64,000 nucleotides of DNA from CAVUDO01 sp963740255 (GTDB lineage: Bacteria; Actinomycetota; Actinomycetes; Mycobacteriales; Cryptosporangiaceae), in assembly GCA_963740255.1 (NCBI GenBank), contig CAVUDO010000006.1:62001-126000 (forward strand), in the 5' to 3' direction. This document shows, in pieces, positions 45,846 through 53,625 of the stretch. Under the pieces are notes generated by a model. That model ran no database searches. It saw only the letters and a list, made by a program, of their open reading frames with translations, and was not told the origin of the DNA. Every line of letters starts with the position of its first letter. Within the stretch, counting starts at the first letter, position 1. The translations under genes and the position numbers were made by a program.

Positions 45846-47207
45846 ATGACTGACCAGGACGCCACGCAGAGCGCCAAACGCGCGCTCGGCCGGCAACTTG
45901 CGATCTTTCGGGTAGCGGTTGGCTTCAGTCAGCAGGCGTTGGCGGCGCGGGTGAACTACGGCCGGAGCACAGTGGCCAACGTCGAAGTGGGGCGGCAGAA
46001 CGCGCCGCGCGAGTTTTGGGAGCAGTGCGACGCGGCATTGCTCGCCAACGGTGTGCTGCTTGCCGGTGCCGACCAGCTACAAGTGTTCATTCGGGAGCAT
46101 CGGCTTCAGAACTCGGTGGCGGGCACTGTAAGCAGCGGGCTGTTACTGCGAAGTCGGCCGGATTCCGCCGAGTGGCAGTCATCCGACACCATCAATGTTG
46201 GCGCACGGCAAGCGGCGGTTGAATCGCAGGGGTTCTTGGCGGATTGGGAATCGCGCTGCTTGGCTCCCGCTACCGTCGAGGACATTGCCGCTGACCTCAG
46301 CCAGCTTGCGCGTGACTACGTTCACCAGCCGTTGCCAGCAGTATTCAGCGAACTCGTCGCCGTTCGTAATCGGACGATGCTGCTACTAGGCGAACGCAGA
46401 CGCCTCGGTGAAAGCCGCACGTTGCTGTTGATGGCCAGCCTCAGTTGTGGCCTGCTGGCGCACGCGTCGATGGACCTTGGTGACCGGCCGGCGGCTGCCA
46501 AGCAAGCCCGCGTCGCCGCACGCCTGGCGAGTGAAACAGGCCATCATGCGTTGCTGGCCTGGATTGCCGGAACGCAGAGCCTCATTGCCTACTGTCGCCA
46601 CGATGCTAAGACTGCTATCGACTACGCCGCCGCTGGCATGCAGTTCAAGGTGAGTGGCAGCGGTCGGGTGCGGCTGGCAGCACTTCAAGCCCGCGCGTAC
46701 GCCTCGCAGGGCAACTTGTCAGCCACGCGCGCCGCCCTGGATCTCACCATGGCGGCGCGTGAAGCTACGACTGCCGATGAACTCGACGGTATGGGCGGCG
46801 TGTTGGATTACCCCCTTGCCAAGCAGCACTTCTATGCGGCCAGTAGCGCGGCTCAGCTGGCCGATGCCCGCACGACCGAACGACAGGCGACGGCGGCCAT
46901 TGCCGCCTACGAGGCGCTGCCATCAGAAGAACAGTCCTACGGCGATTTGGCGTTGGCGCGGGTCTACCTAGCGCAATCGCACTTGCTCGGGCCACGCCAG
47001 CAACAAGACCCGGCCGCCGCTGGCGCTGCCCTTGAAGGCGTGCTGGCGCTTCCGCCTGCCAAGCGGATTGCCGGCCTGCGTACGCCCCTCCAACGGGTGC
47101 AGAACCAGCTTGCTCAAGGTGCTGTGCGGTCATCAGTGGCGGCACGAGAACTGAACGCCAAGATTGACGGTTTCATTGATGCCACGCCGGCTATTGCCAC
47201 AACATGA
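45846..47207 (+). CDS. XRE regulator with helical-repeat C-terminus, cassette B
   Basis: A 453-residue regulator. HTH at residues 12-70: LGRQLAIFRVAVGFSQQALA, ARVNYGRSTVANVEVGRQNA. From residue 120 it is helical with TPR-like repeats (LMASLSCGLLAHASMDLGDR, HDAKTAIDYAAAGMQF, ALQARAYASQGNLSATRAAL, YAASSAAQLADART). Equal in role and layout to the cassette A regulator at 3765. Codon use has many A/T-ending codons compared with the core genes, which suggests recent transfer. ATG 45846, with gtggagg before it; the kinase-like gene overlaps its stop by four bases. The 211-base divergent region 45635-45845 carries a TTGACA box near 45773 without a matching -10. Confidence 0.87.
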   Translation: MTDQDATQSAKRALGRQLAIFRVAVGFSQQALAARVNYGRSTVANVEVGRQNAPREFWEQCDAALLANGVLLAGADQLQVFIREHRLQNSVAGTVSSGLLLRSRPDSAEWQSSDTINVGARQAAVESQGFLADWESRCLAPATVEDIAADLSQLARDYVHQPLPAVFSELVAVRNRTMLLLGERRRLGESRTLLLMASLSCGLLAHASMDLGDRPAAAKQARVAARLASETGHHALLAWIAGTQSLIAYCRHDAKTAIDYAAAGMQFKVSGSGRVRLAALQARAYASQGNLSATRAALDLTMAAREATTADELDGMGGVLDYPLAKQHFYAASSAAQLADARTTERQATAAIAAYEALPSEEQSYGDLALARVYLAQSHLLGPRQQQDPAAAGAALEGVLALPPAKRIAGLRTPLQRVQNQLAQGAVRSSVAARELNAKIDGFIDATPAIATT

Positions 47208-48076
47208 CTTCTGATGTGCAGAAGGCCCTTGCCGCAGCCTGCCAGATAGTCGGTCTCGACACTGGAGACGTACGGCTCATCCGCCACCACGCAAACGCTG
47301 TATTCTATTTGCCGCGTGAATCGGCCGTGGCGCGGGTCAGTACTATTGATCGGATCGATAGTGCGCATCTTGGCCTAGCTGCAACCCGTTGGCTCCGTAG
47401 TAAAGACTTCCCGGCGACCGAACCACTTTCAATGACACAGCCCGTGGAGACCGGCCAGCACCTTACGACCTTCTGGCGCTACTACGACCAGGGCGATAGT
47501 TCGCCGCCGGATACGGCTGAACTGGCGCCGCTCGTTCGCCAACTGCACGCGTTCGACACTCCGCCGTTCCCGCTACCGACGTACGAACCATTGCAATCTT
47601 TCCAACACTGGCTGGCCGAATACGGCAAGCCAGTGCTCGATGACCAGGAATACGCGTTTCTGCACAACCAGGCAAGTGAACTGCTGGCCAAGTACGACGA
47701 TCTCGATTCTGTGCTTGGCCATGGGCTCATCCATGGCGATACCCGCACTGGCAACCTACTTTGGCATGACGATGGCGTGATGCTCTGCGATTGGGATTCG
47801 GTGAGCCTTGGTCCGCGCGAACTCGACCTCATCATCACGTACCAAGGGGTACGGTACGGCCGGTCGGAAGCGGAGCTAGATGAGTTTTCCAACCTCTACG
47901 GATGGGACATTCGCGAATGGCCTGGCTGTAGCGTGCTGCGCGACATACGCGACCTGCACACCTTGAGTGCGCCCTTGCGCCTGGCGCATGAGCGGCCGGC
48001 GATGGCCGACGAGTTGCGCTATCGCATACGTGGTCTAATGGCCGGTGATCGCACTCAACAGTGGAATTCCCTGTGA
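47204..48076 (+). CDS. Phosphotransferase (aminoglycoside/choline kinase fold), cassette B
   Basis: A 290-residue APH-family kinase. N-lobe: LIRHHANAVFYLPRESAVAR. Catalytic loop: VLGHGLIHGDTRTGNLLW (the H-x-D-x4-N pattern), and the metal-binding DWDSVSLGPRELDLI. These residues are all present, so activity is likely. Substrates of the family are aminoglycosides, choline, homoserine or others; none can be assigned. It overlaps the regulator stop (ATGA) and takes the place of the NUDIX hydrolase of cassette A. Confidence 0.85.
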   Translation: MTSDVQKALAAACQIVGLDTGDVRLIRHHANAVFYLPRESAVARVSTIDRIDSAHLGLAATRWLRSKDFPATEPLSMTQPVETGQHLTTFWRYYDQGDSSPPDTAELAPLVRQLHAFDTPPFPLPTYEPLQSFQHWLAEYGKPVLDDQEYAFLHNQASELLAKYDDLDSVLGHGLIHGDTRTGNLLWHDDGVMLCDWDSVSLGPRELDLIITYQGVRYGRSEAELDEFSNLYGWDIREWPGCSVLRDIRDLHTLSAPLRLAHERPAMADELRYRIRGLMAGDRTQQWNSL

Positions 48077-48240
48077 GCGTTTTACCGTCCGCTCATCGTA
48101 GTAGGCAGGGGTTCGTCCTGGTCGCGAGGGGTTGCTGGCGACGATTTCTGCTCGGGCGCTCGGGCCTGGGCGACTGACTGTCTGGCCGATTCTCCGCGGC
48201 GGTATGTCTGGGCAGACGCATCGGCAGGATGCTGAACAAT

Positions 48241-48444
48241 ATGACGAGACTGACGATCGCCGTGCCGGACGAACTCGCCGCCCAGATCCGTGAGGCCGCC
48301 GAGGGCAGCGTCTCCGCGTGGATGGCCGAGCTGGCCCGTCGTGCTCTGCTCCGCGAAGGAGCCGCCGCGGCGGCGGCGTACGACCGAACCTCAGCCGACA
48401 CTGCCTGGGATGCCGAGCGGGAACGCGACTGGTCCGTTTCGTGA
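48241..48444 (+). CDS. Ribbon-helix-helix antitoxin
   Basis: A 67-residue protein: TRLTIAVPDELAAQIREAAE, then VSAWMAELARRALLREGAAA, the RHH order strand-helix-helix, with an acidic C-terminal tail (TAWDAERERDW) typical of toxin-binding ends. ATG 48241; ATG 48229 would add MLNN. The stop overlaps the toxin GTG (GTGA), as in two-gene toxin-antitoxin operons. Confidence 0.82.
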   Translation: MTRLTIAVPDELAAQIREAAEGSVSAWMAELARRALLREGAAAAAAYDRTSADTAWDAERERDWSVS

Positions 48445-48662
48445 GACCCGGCGAGGTCTACGCGCACACGACCTTCCCGCGACAGTTCGTCGTCGTCTCG
48501 GCTGACGAACTGACCGAACATGGCACGGCCATCGTGGTCGAACTCGCGCCGGCCGCTTCCCCGGGCGTGCGCGGCGTCCTGGCGGTGGGCCTGACCGAGG
48601 AGGACGCTGTGCCTGATGCCGGTTCCGTGCTGGCGTGGCGGTTCAATTGCCTGGCCGCCTGA
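48441..48662 (+). CDS. MazF-like toxin, C-terminus cut by an in-frame stop
   Basis: A 73-residue product: VRPGEVYAHTTFPRQFVVVS, AIVVELAPAASPGVRGVLAV, and LAWRFNCLAA, similar to MazF/PemK RNases (R-P-G-E-V-Y start; WR-x-NC). The TGA at 48660-48662 stops it, but the same frame goes on without a break to 48746 with RLGERVGHLSAATMDAVSMA and VRAALDL, exactly the usual MazF-type C-terminus. So the gene seems to be cut by one nonsense change, or the TGA, followed by C, is read through at times. Confidence 0.75.
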   Translation: MRPGEVYAHTTFPRQFVVVSADELTEHGTAIVVELAPAASPGVRGVLAVGLTEEDAVPDAGSVLAWRFNCLAA

Positions 48663-48870
48663 CGCCTCGGCGAACGAGTGGGCCACCTGTCGGCCGCCAC
48701 GATGGACGCCGTCTCGATGGCCGTCCGCGCCGCCCTGGACCTCTGAGCCGCAAGTAACGAAGTCGTGAGAGCCTCGCGTGGGTCCATGTGGGCTAGTCGT
48801 CGCACGTGCCCTGATGACATCCAGCCTGCAACCAGGTATACGCGCATCTTCTAAGGCTGTGGGTTTGCAG

Positions 48871-50031
48871 CTAAACTCGCCGAAGTTGAACACGGTTGTT
48901 CATCATGGGCTCTGGGTTTCCCAAGTATGCCGAGAAGTCGTTTGAGGCAGAGGGTAGTGGCGTAACAGTTAGGCCCATAAGTGCGGAGTTCAGGTCAGAC
49001 AAAGGAATCCCTAGTTGTGTTGCTAGTCGCCGCAAGCTCCACCCATCTTCTCGTGCTAGAGACATGACTTGACGAAGTAGCGACGACTGTTCTCTAGATA
49101 TTCCATCCGGCTCTGTGGTCCGGAAACCCATCTGGCTGAGGTCCACCATCCATGTCCTGTATTGCCAGTCGGTCAACCTACCAAGGCGGTGCAACCGACG
49201 GACCATTGCGGTTGCTGATACACGCCAGTGTCGCTTGAGTGTGATTATGTCCTGGAAGCGGACACGCCCAACGATTTGCGGAAGCAATCCATTGCGCGGC
49301 ATCAAAAATGTACTTGCGAAGATATTCGCATCGAGTTCAAACTGCCTCGACCTGTTGGTGTGGATGCCGCGGTGCATGCACAGATGACCCAACTCGTGCG
49401 CAAGGTCGAATCGTAGGCGCTCTGCCGACTTGTGAACGTTCAAAAAGACGTAGGCGCGGTCGGCGTGCCAGAACGAGAAAGCGTCGACTTCCTGAACTTC
49501 GCTAGCAAGGCCAAAAACTCGAACTCCTCGGCTTTCCAGTACCGCCAACATATTGTTAATCGGTTTGACACCGAGACTCCAAATCGCCCTGAGTGAGTCG
49601 GCGGCATCGACCGGCGATGGCTCATCCTGCGTTTGTGATGCTATGAATTCCTCGATCGAAGGAACCTCAGTCGGCGGAGTATTATAGCGATCGTCTATCC
49701 ATGTCGAAAAGGCACGAATTATCGCCGCATTAGCTAGAACTCGGTGCACTTGACGAGTCGTCATGGAGGTGAGCGCGCGAAAGCTGACTGAATCCAGTAC
49801 AACCTCGTCGATGACATCACCGTAGAAGAAACTCTCCGGAAACTCTAGGACTTGGCCAATTCGTTCAACTGGCGGATTCTCCACTCTACCGGATTCCCAG
49901 TGAGTGACCGCGCGTCTTGTTACGTCGCAAAAACCTGCCAGGGCTTCCTTCGTTAGCCCGCGCCGCTCCCGTGCTATCCGCAGCTTACGCGGATTGAAGC
50001 CGGACCGGGCTTGCTTACTTTCGTCCGACAT
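48871..50031 (-). CDS. XRE-ImmA/IrrE family metalloprotease
   Basis: A 386-residue protein joining an XRE HTH (residues 12-60: NPRKLRIARERRGLTKEALA, VTRRAVTHWESGRVENPP) to an ImmA/IrrE peptidase (zinc motif FDLAHELGHLCMH, then the Glu in FELDANIFASTFLMP). Such proteins cleave a repressor on a signal (ImmA of ICEBs1, IrrE of Deinococcus) or act in toxin-antitoxin pairs. The last 90 residues (LREDGWSLRRLATQLG-like) form another helical DNA-binding-like part. The partner gene overlaps its start by 17 bases. Its base composition is clearly less GC-rich than the core. Confidence 0.87.
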   Translation of the reverse strand: MSDESKQARSGFNPRKLRIARERRGLTKEALAGFCDVTRRAVTHWESGRVENPPVERIGQVLEFPESFFYGDVIDEVVLDSVSFRALTSMTTRQVHRVLANAAIIRAFSTWIDDRYNTPPTEVPSIEEFIASQTQDEPSPVDAADSLRAIWSLGVKPINNMLAVLESRGVRVFGLASEVQEVDAFSFWHADRAYVFLNVHKSAERLRFDLAHELGHLCMHRGIHTNRSRQFELDANIFASTFLMPRNGLLPQIVGRVRFQDIITLKRHWRVSATAMVRRLHRLGRLTDWQYRTWMVDLSQMGFRTTEPDGISREQSSLLRQVMSLAREDGWSLRRLATQLGIPLSDLNSALMGLTVTPLPSASNDFSAYLGNPEPMMNNRVQLRRV

Positions 50032-50683
50032 GGACTGCGGGAGGCTCGTCTGAAACTTCGTCAGGCCCGATTGGTGTTACAGCGCCCACAAGCTCCATGG
50101 GTTTGAAGAGGATCCTTTCAGCCCATGCTGAGATTCGCCTTTGTTTTCCTACTTCAATCGGAAGCGACAGCTCGCTATAGAGCCGACCATTTCTCGCGTT
50201 TATTAGGAAGAACCACGTTATGCACTGGTCATCATCGAGGGCCTTGGCAACAACTCCTTCGATAGGAAGCGTCAACTGCCCCTGGGTGTTGCGGTGTACG
50301 CGATTCTCAGTAACGGGACCGCGGCGTCGCGCTGTCATAGGCGGTTCGAAGCCGTGTTCGCCTGTGCAGGTGTCTCCGCCGACGACTGCAACGGCAAGTT
50401 GTGTAGAACCGTTGAAAGCGGTCTCGTAATTACCCGTCCGCCCCATCTTCCAACCCTGCGCCTGATCCATCACCTGGGTCCTGAGTTCGCCAACGGTCTC
50501 GGCCCACATGACCTGGCCAGCATACGACTTGGGATGCACGGGTTGGCAGCGTTCCCGTCGCTCGTGTCCACGTAGAGCGGCGCGGCTGAAGAAGGTCTCT
50601 CGAAGACCCATTTCGGCCAGGCGGCGCGATGCCGCCTCGCTCTCATGCACCTTGCATCCGCTCGACGCTGGCTGAGACTGCAT
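50015..50683 (-). CDS. Unknown protein, partner of the XRE-ImmA protease
   Basis: A 222-residue protein of unknown family. The ATG at 50683 starts MQSQPASSGCKVHESEAASR; longer starts are possible up to 50782. The middle has KSYAGQVMWAETVGELRTQV and EHGFEPPMTARRRGPVTENR, the end WFFLINARNGRLYSELSLPI, then EVGKQRRISAWAERILF. No membrane segment or catalytic motif stands out. It is transcribed ahead of the protease and overlaps it by 17 bases. By context it may be the substrate or toxin that the protease controls. Confidence 0.7.
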   Translation of the reverse strand: MQSQPASSGCKVHESEAASRRLAEMGLRETFFSRAALRGHERRERCQPVHPKSYAGQVMWAETVGELRTQVMDQAQGWKMGRTGNYETAFNGSTQLAVAVVGGDTCTGEHGFEPPMTARRRGPVTENRVHRNTQGQLTLPIEGVVAKALDDDQCITWFFLINARNGRLYSELSLPIEVGKQRRISAWAERILFKPMELVGAVTPIGPDEVSDEPPAVHVGRK

Positions 50684-50822
50684 GTGCCTAAGTCCTTGGG
50701 GTAGTGGGCCAACTTCCTCAAAAGCTACCACATATGAGGTGCGGAACAAGGAAGCTCGCTCTGGAGCAGAGCCCTGTGGCACGCAGTCGAACGCGTTCGG
50801 TCCCGGGGGCCAGGCTGCTGGG

Positions 50823-52259
50823 CTACCAGCTGGTGCGCAGGGGGCGGCCCTCGTCGTAGCCGGCCGAGGACTGGATGCCGATCACCGCGCGCTCGTGGAA
50901 CTCCTCCAGCGAGCACGCTCCGGCGTAGGTGCAGGCCGAGCGGACGCCGGAGACGATCTCGTCCACCACGTCCTCCACGCCGGGCCGGTCCGGGTCGATG
51001 TACATCTTCGCCGAGCTGAGGCCCTCCTCGAACAGCGCCTTGCGGGCCCGGTCGAACGCCGTCTCGGCGCGCGTCCGCTGCCGCACCGCCCGCGCCGAGG
51101 CCATTCCGAAGCTGATCTTGTAGAGCCGTCCGTCGCCGTCCTGCTGCAGGTCGGCGGCGCTCTCGTAGGTCCCGGCCAGCCACGAGCCGACCATCACGTT
51201 CGCGGCGCCGGCGGCCAGTGCGAGCGCGATGTCGCGGGGGTGGCGCACACCGCCGTCCGCCCACACGTGCCGGCCCAGCGCCCGCGCCTGGGCCGCGCAC
51301 TCCAGCACCGCCGAGAACTGCGGGCGCCCGACACCGGTCATCATCCGCGTCGTGCACATCGCACCCGGACCGACGCCGACCTTCACGATGTCGGCCCCCG
51401 CGTCGACCAGTTCCCGGACGCCCGCCGCGGTGACCACGTTCCCGGCGATCACCGGCACGTCCGGGTTCAGCGCCCGGACGGCCCGCAGCGCCTCCACCAT
51501 CCGCTCCTGGTGCCCGTGCGCGGTGTCGACCACGAGGGCGTCCGCACCGGCGTCGAGCAGGGCCTGGGCCTTGCCGGCCACGTCGCCGTTGATCCCCACC
51601 GCGGCGGCCACCCGCAGCCGGCCGCGCTCGTCCAGCGCCGGTTGGTAGAGCGTCGAGCGCAGCGCGCCGGTCTGGGTGAGGACGCCGACCAGCCGCCCCT
51701 GCGCGTCCACCACGGGGGCGACCCGGTGCCGTTTCTCGTGCAGCGCGCCGTACGCCTTCTCCAGCGGGGTGGCCTCGACGATCGTCAGCAGTTCGGTGCT
51801 CATCACCTGGCCGACCTGGGTGAAGCGGTCGACGTCCGCGCAGTCGCTGGGCGTGACCACTCCCACCGGCCGGTCGCCCTCGGTGACGACCGCCGCGCCG
51901 TGCGCCCGCTTGTAGAGCAGGGCGAGCGCGTCGCCGACGGTGTGGTGCGGGCTGAGCGTGACCGGGGTGTCGTACACGATGTGCCGCTGCTTGACCCAGT
52001 CGACCACCTCGGCCACCACGTCGAGCGGGATGTCCTGCGGGATCACCGCGAGCCCGCCGCGTCGTGCCACGGTCTCGGCCATCCGGCGGCCGGCCACCGC
52101 CGTCATGTTGGCCACGACCAGCGGGATCGTGGTCCCCACGCCGTCCATGGTGCGCAGGTCGACGTCGAGCCGGGAGGTGACCCGCGACCGCACCGGCACC
52201 ATGAAGACGTCGTTGTACGTCAGGTCGTAGGGCGGCGAATTCTCGTCAAGGAAGCGCAC
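50823..52259 (-). CDS. guaB1: GuaB1-type IMP dehydrogenase family protein (GMP reductase)
   Basis: A 478-residue TIM-barrel enzyme with two CBS domains inserted. Start GTG 52259: VRFLDENSPPYDLTYNDVFM. CBS part: VMSTELLTIVEATPLEKAYG and GRLVGVLTQTGAL. Catalytic Cys in KVGVGPGAMCTTRMMTGVGR; DGGVRHPRDIALALAAGA follows. Members of the actinobacterial GuaB1 group act as GMP reductases regulated through the CBS domains (shown in mycobacteria). Stands alone on the minus strand. Confidence 0.9.
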   Translation of the reverse strand: MRFLDENSPPYDLTYNDVFMVPVRSRVTSRLDVDLRTMDGVGTTIPLVVANMTAVAGRRMAETVARRGGLAVIPQDIPLDVVAEVVDWVKQRHIVYDTPVTLSPHHTVGDALALLYKRAHGAAVVTEGDRPVGVVTPSDCADVDRFTQVGQVMSTELLTIVEATPLEKAYGALHEKRHRVAPVVDAQGRLVGVLTQTGALRSTLYQPALDERGRLRVAAAVGINGDVAGKAQALLDAGADALVVDTAHGHQERMVEALRAVRALNPDVPVIAGNVVTAAGVRELVDAGADIVKVGVGPGAMCTTRMMTGVGRPQFSAVLECAAQARALGRHVWADGGVRHPRDIALALAAGAANVMVGSWLAGTYESAADLQQDGDGRLYKISFGMASARAVRQRTRAETAFDRARKALFEEGLSSAKMYIDPDRPGVEDVVDEIVSGVRSACTYAGACSLEEFHERAVIGIQSSAGYDEGRPLRTSW

Positions 52260-52359
52260 GCCGTCCGACGTTACGCGCCCGGGCCGCCTACCGGAGCGGC
52301 TTGGCTTCTCCGCGGTAGCAGCGGGCACACACCAGCACGGCGTCGTGGCGCGGCCCTCG

Positions 52360-52773
52360 CTATCCGTGGCTGGTGACCTCCAGCAGGTGGCCGTCGGGAT
52401 CCAGCGCGAACGTGCGGACCTCCCCGCCCCAGGCCGGTTCCGCGGGCGGGCCCAGGAACCGGACGCCCCGCGCTTCGAGCGCCGCGACGACCACACGGCA
52501 GTCCGCGACGTGGACCACCACCTCCCCGGTTGCCTGCTCGACGCCGACCGGCGGGACGAGCCGGATCGCCCGGTCGGGAGGCGGGTCGCCGGTCACCGCC
52601 AGGTGGAGCTGGCCCCCACCGAGCCGGACCTGGGCGTAGGTGTCCCACCGCACGAGCACCTCCGCGCCGACCCGGTCGGCCCAGAAGCCGAGCGAACGCG
52701 TGAGGTCGGCGACCACCAGGAGCGGCGCGACGGTGGCGGACGGGTCCGGGAAACCTGCGGGTTCGGCGGTCAC
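52360..52773 (-). CDS. VOC family protein
   Basis: A 137-residue glyoxalase-fold protein: VAPLLVVADLTRSLGFWADR, AQVRLGGGQLHLAV, VVHVADCRVVVAALEARGVR, and TFALDPDGHLLEVTSHG with the conserved DPDGH-x-LE end. GTG at 52773 (VTAEPAG). Function unknown. 52774-52963 contains no clear gene. Confidence 0.85.
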   Translation of the reverse strand: MTAEPAGFPDPSATVAPLLVVADLTRSLGFWADRVGAEVLVRWDTYAQVRLGGGQLHLAVTGDPPPDRAIRLVPPVGVEQATGEVVVHVADCRVVVAALEARGVRFLGPPAEPAWGGEVRTFALDPDGHLLEVTSHG

Positions 52774-52963
52774 TCCGGCGTTGTACCAGTGCGTCGAGTC
52801 TCGTCCTTTCCTGGCCAGCCGACCTCCCGGAGCAGACGGCGCACCTCGCGGCGGAGCCGGACGGGATGTGCAGCGGGACGAGCGGCAGGTACGCAGGCGC
52901 AGTGTCGGTGCGTGACCTCGTCCGACGCTATCGGCCGCACCCCCATCGCTCCGACAGGCGTAC

Positions 52964-53242
52964 TCAGGCCACCCGCAGCCAGGCCCGGAGCGCGTTCCGG
53001 ATGACCTCACTGGCCGTGGTGTGATCGGTCTCGGCCCGAGCGGCTAGAGCCGCCCGCAGCTCCGGGTCGAGCCGCACCGGGAAAACCTGGGCTGGCCCCG
53101 AGCCGAGCGGCTTCCGACCTCCTCGGCGAAGCAGCGTCGGAACGTCGTAGCCCTCTTCCGCTTCAGCGACCAGCTGGTCGATCAGCGCATCCGTGACAGG
53201 AACTCCGCCCGAAGTCGGAGCAATCGAGTGGTCGCGGTTCAT
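52964..53242 (-). CDS. RHH-type antitoxin
   Basis: A 92-residue protein with a C-terminal ribbon-helix-helix-like part: PAQVFPVRLDPELRAALAAR, TTASEVIRNALRAWLRVA. The N-terminal half (DALIDQLVAEAEEGYDVPTL) probably binds the toxin. Its ATG overlaps the stop of the partner gene by four bases; here the toxin gene comes first. Common in actinobacteria. Confidence 0.82.
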   Translation of the reverse strand: MNRDHSIAPTSGGVPVTDALIDQLVAEAEEGYDVPTLLRRGGRKPLGSGPAQVFPVRLDPELRAALAARAETDHTTASEVIRNALRAWLRVA

Positions 53243-53508
53243 CGCGTGCCTCCGCTCGGTCGTGGTAGCAGGCGGCGGTAACTGGGCCTCATACGCATTG
53301 CATGGATGGCGAGTTCACGGTTGTCGTCGAAGATCAGGACCACCACTTCCACGAGGTTGCCCGCCCGGTCAGGACCGAGCCGCAACTCCCGCCGTGGTCC
53401 GTCTCCGACTTCCTCGTCTTGTGGGTAGGCCACCAGGAACCTTGTTCCCGCGTGACGAATGTCCTCGTCGGAGAATCCGTGCTTGCGTGCGGACGGGTTG
53501 ACCTGCAT
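53239..53508 (-). CDS. Small toxin of an RHH toxin-antitoxin pair
   Basis: An 89-residue protein: MQVNPSARKHGFSDEDIRHA, LRLGPDRAGNLVEVVVLIFD, DNRELAIHAMRMRPSYRRLL. The K/H-x-HG-x3-DI pattern and the closing HAMRMRPSYRRLL are typical of a widespread actinobacterial toxin family that resembles BrnT RNases. ATG at 53508. Upstream is the divergent serS gene. Confidence 0.78.
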   Translation of the reverse strand: MQVNPSARKHGFSDEDIRHAGTRFLVAYPQDEEVGDGPRRELRLGPDRAGNLVEVVVLIFDDNRELAIHAMRMRPSYRRLLPRPSGGTR

Positions 53509-53532
53509 GACGTGAACGTATTGAGAAAGCGA

Positions 53533-53543
53533 TCGTATTACGA
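53533..53543. promoter_or_regulatory. Candidate operator TCGTATTACGA
   Basis: An 11-base palindrome (one centre base) 24 bases before the toxin start, in an AT-richer patch. RHH antitoxins usually repress their own operon from such sites. Position-based inference. Confidence 0.4.
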
Positions 53544-53625
53544 AACGGCGCTGTGGACAACCCATGGCCGGCTGGCGGAAGGAAACGGGGCGGGGGCGGT
53601 GGGGGAGGCTCGGTAGGCTGGAAAC

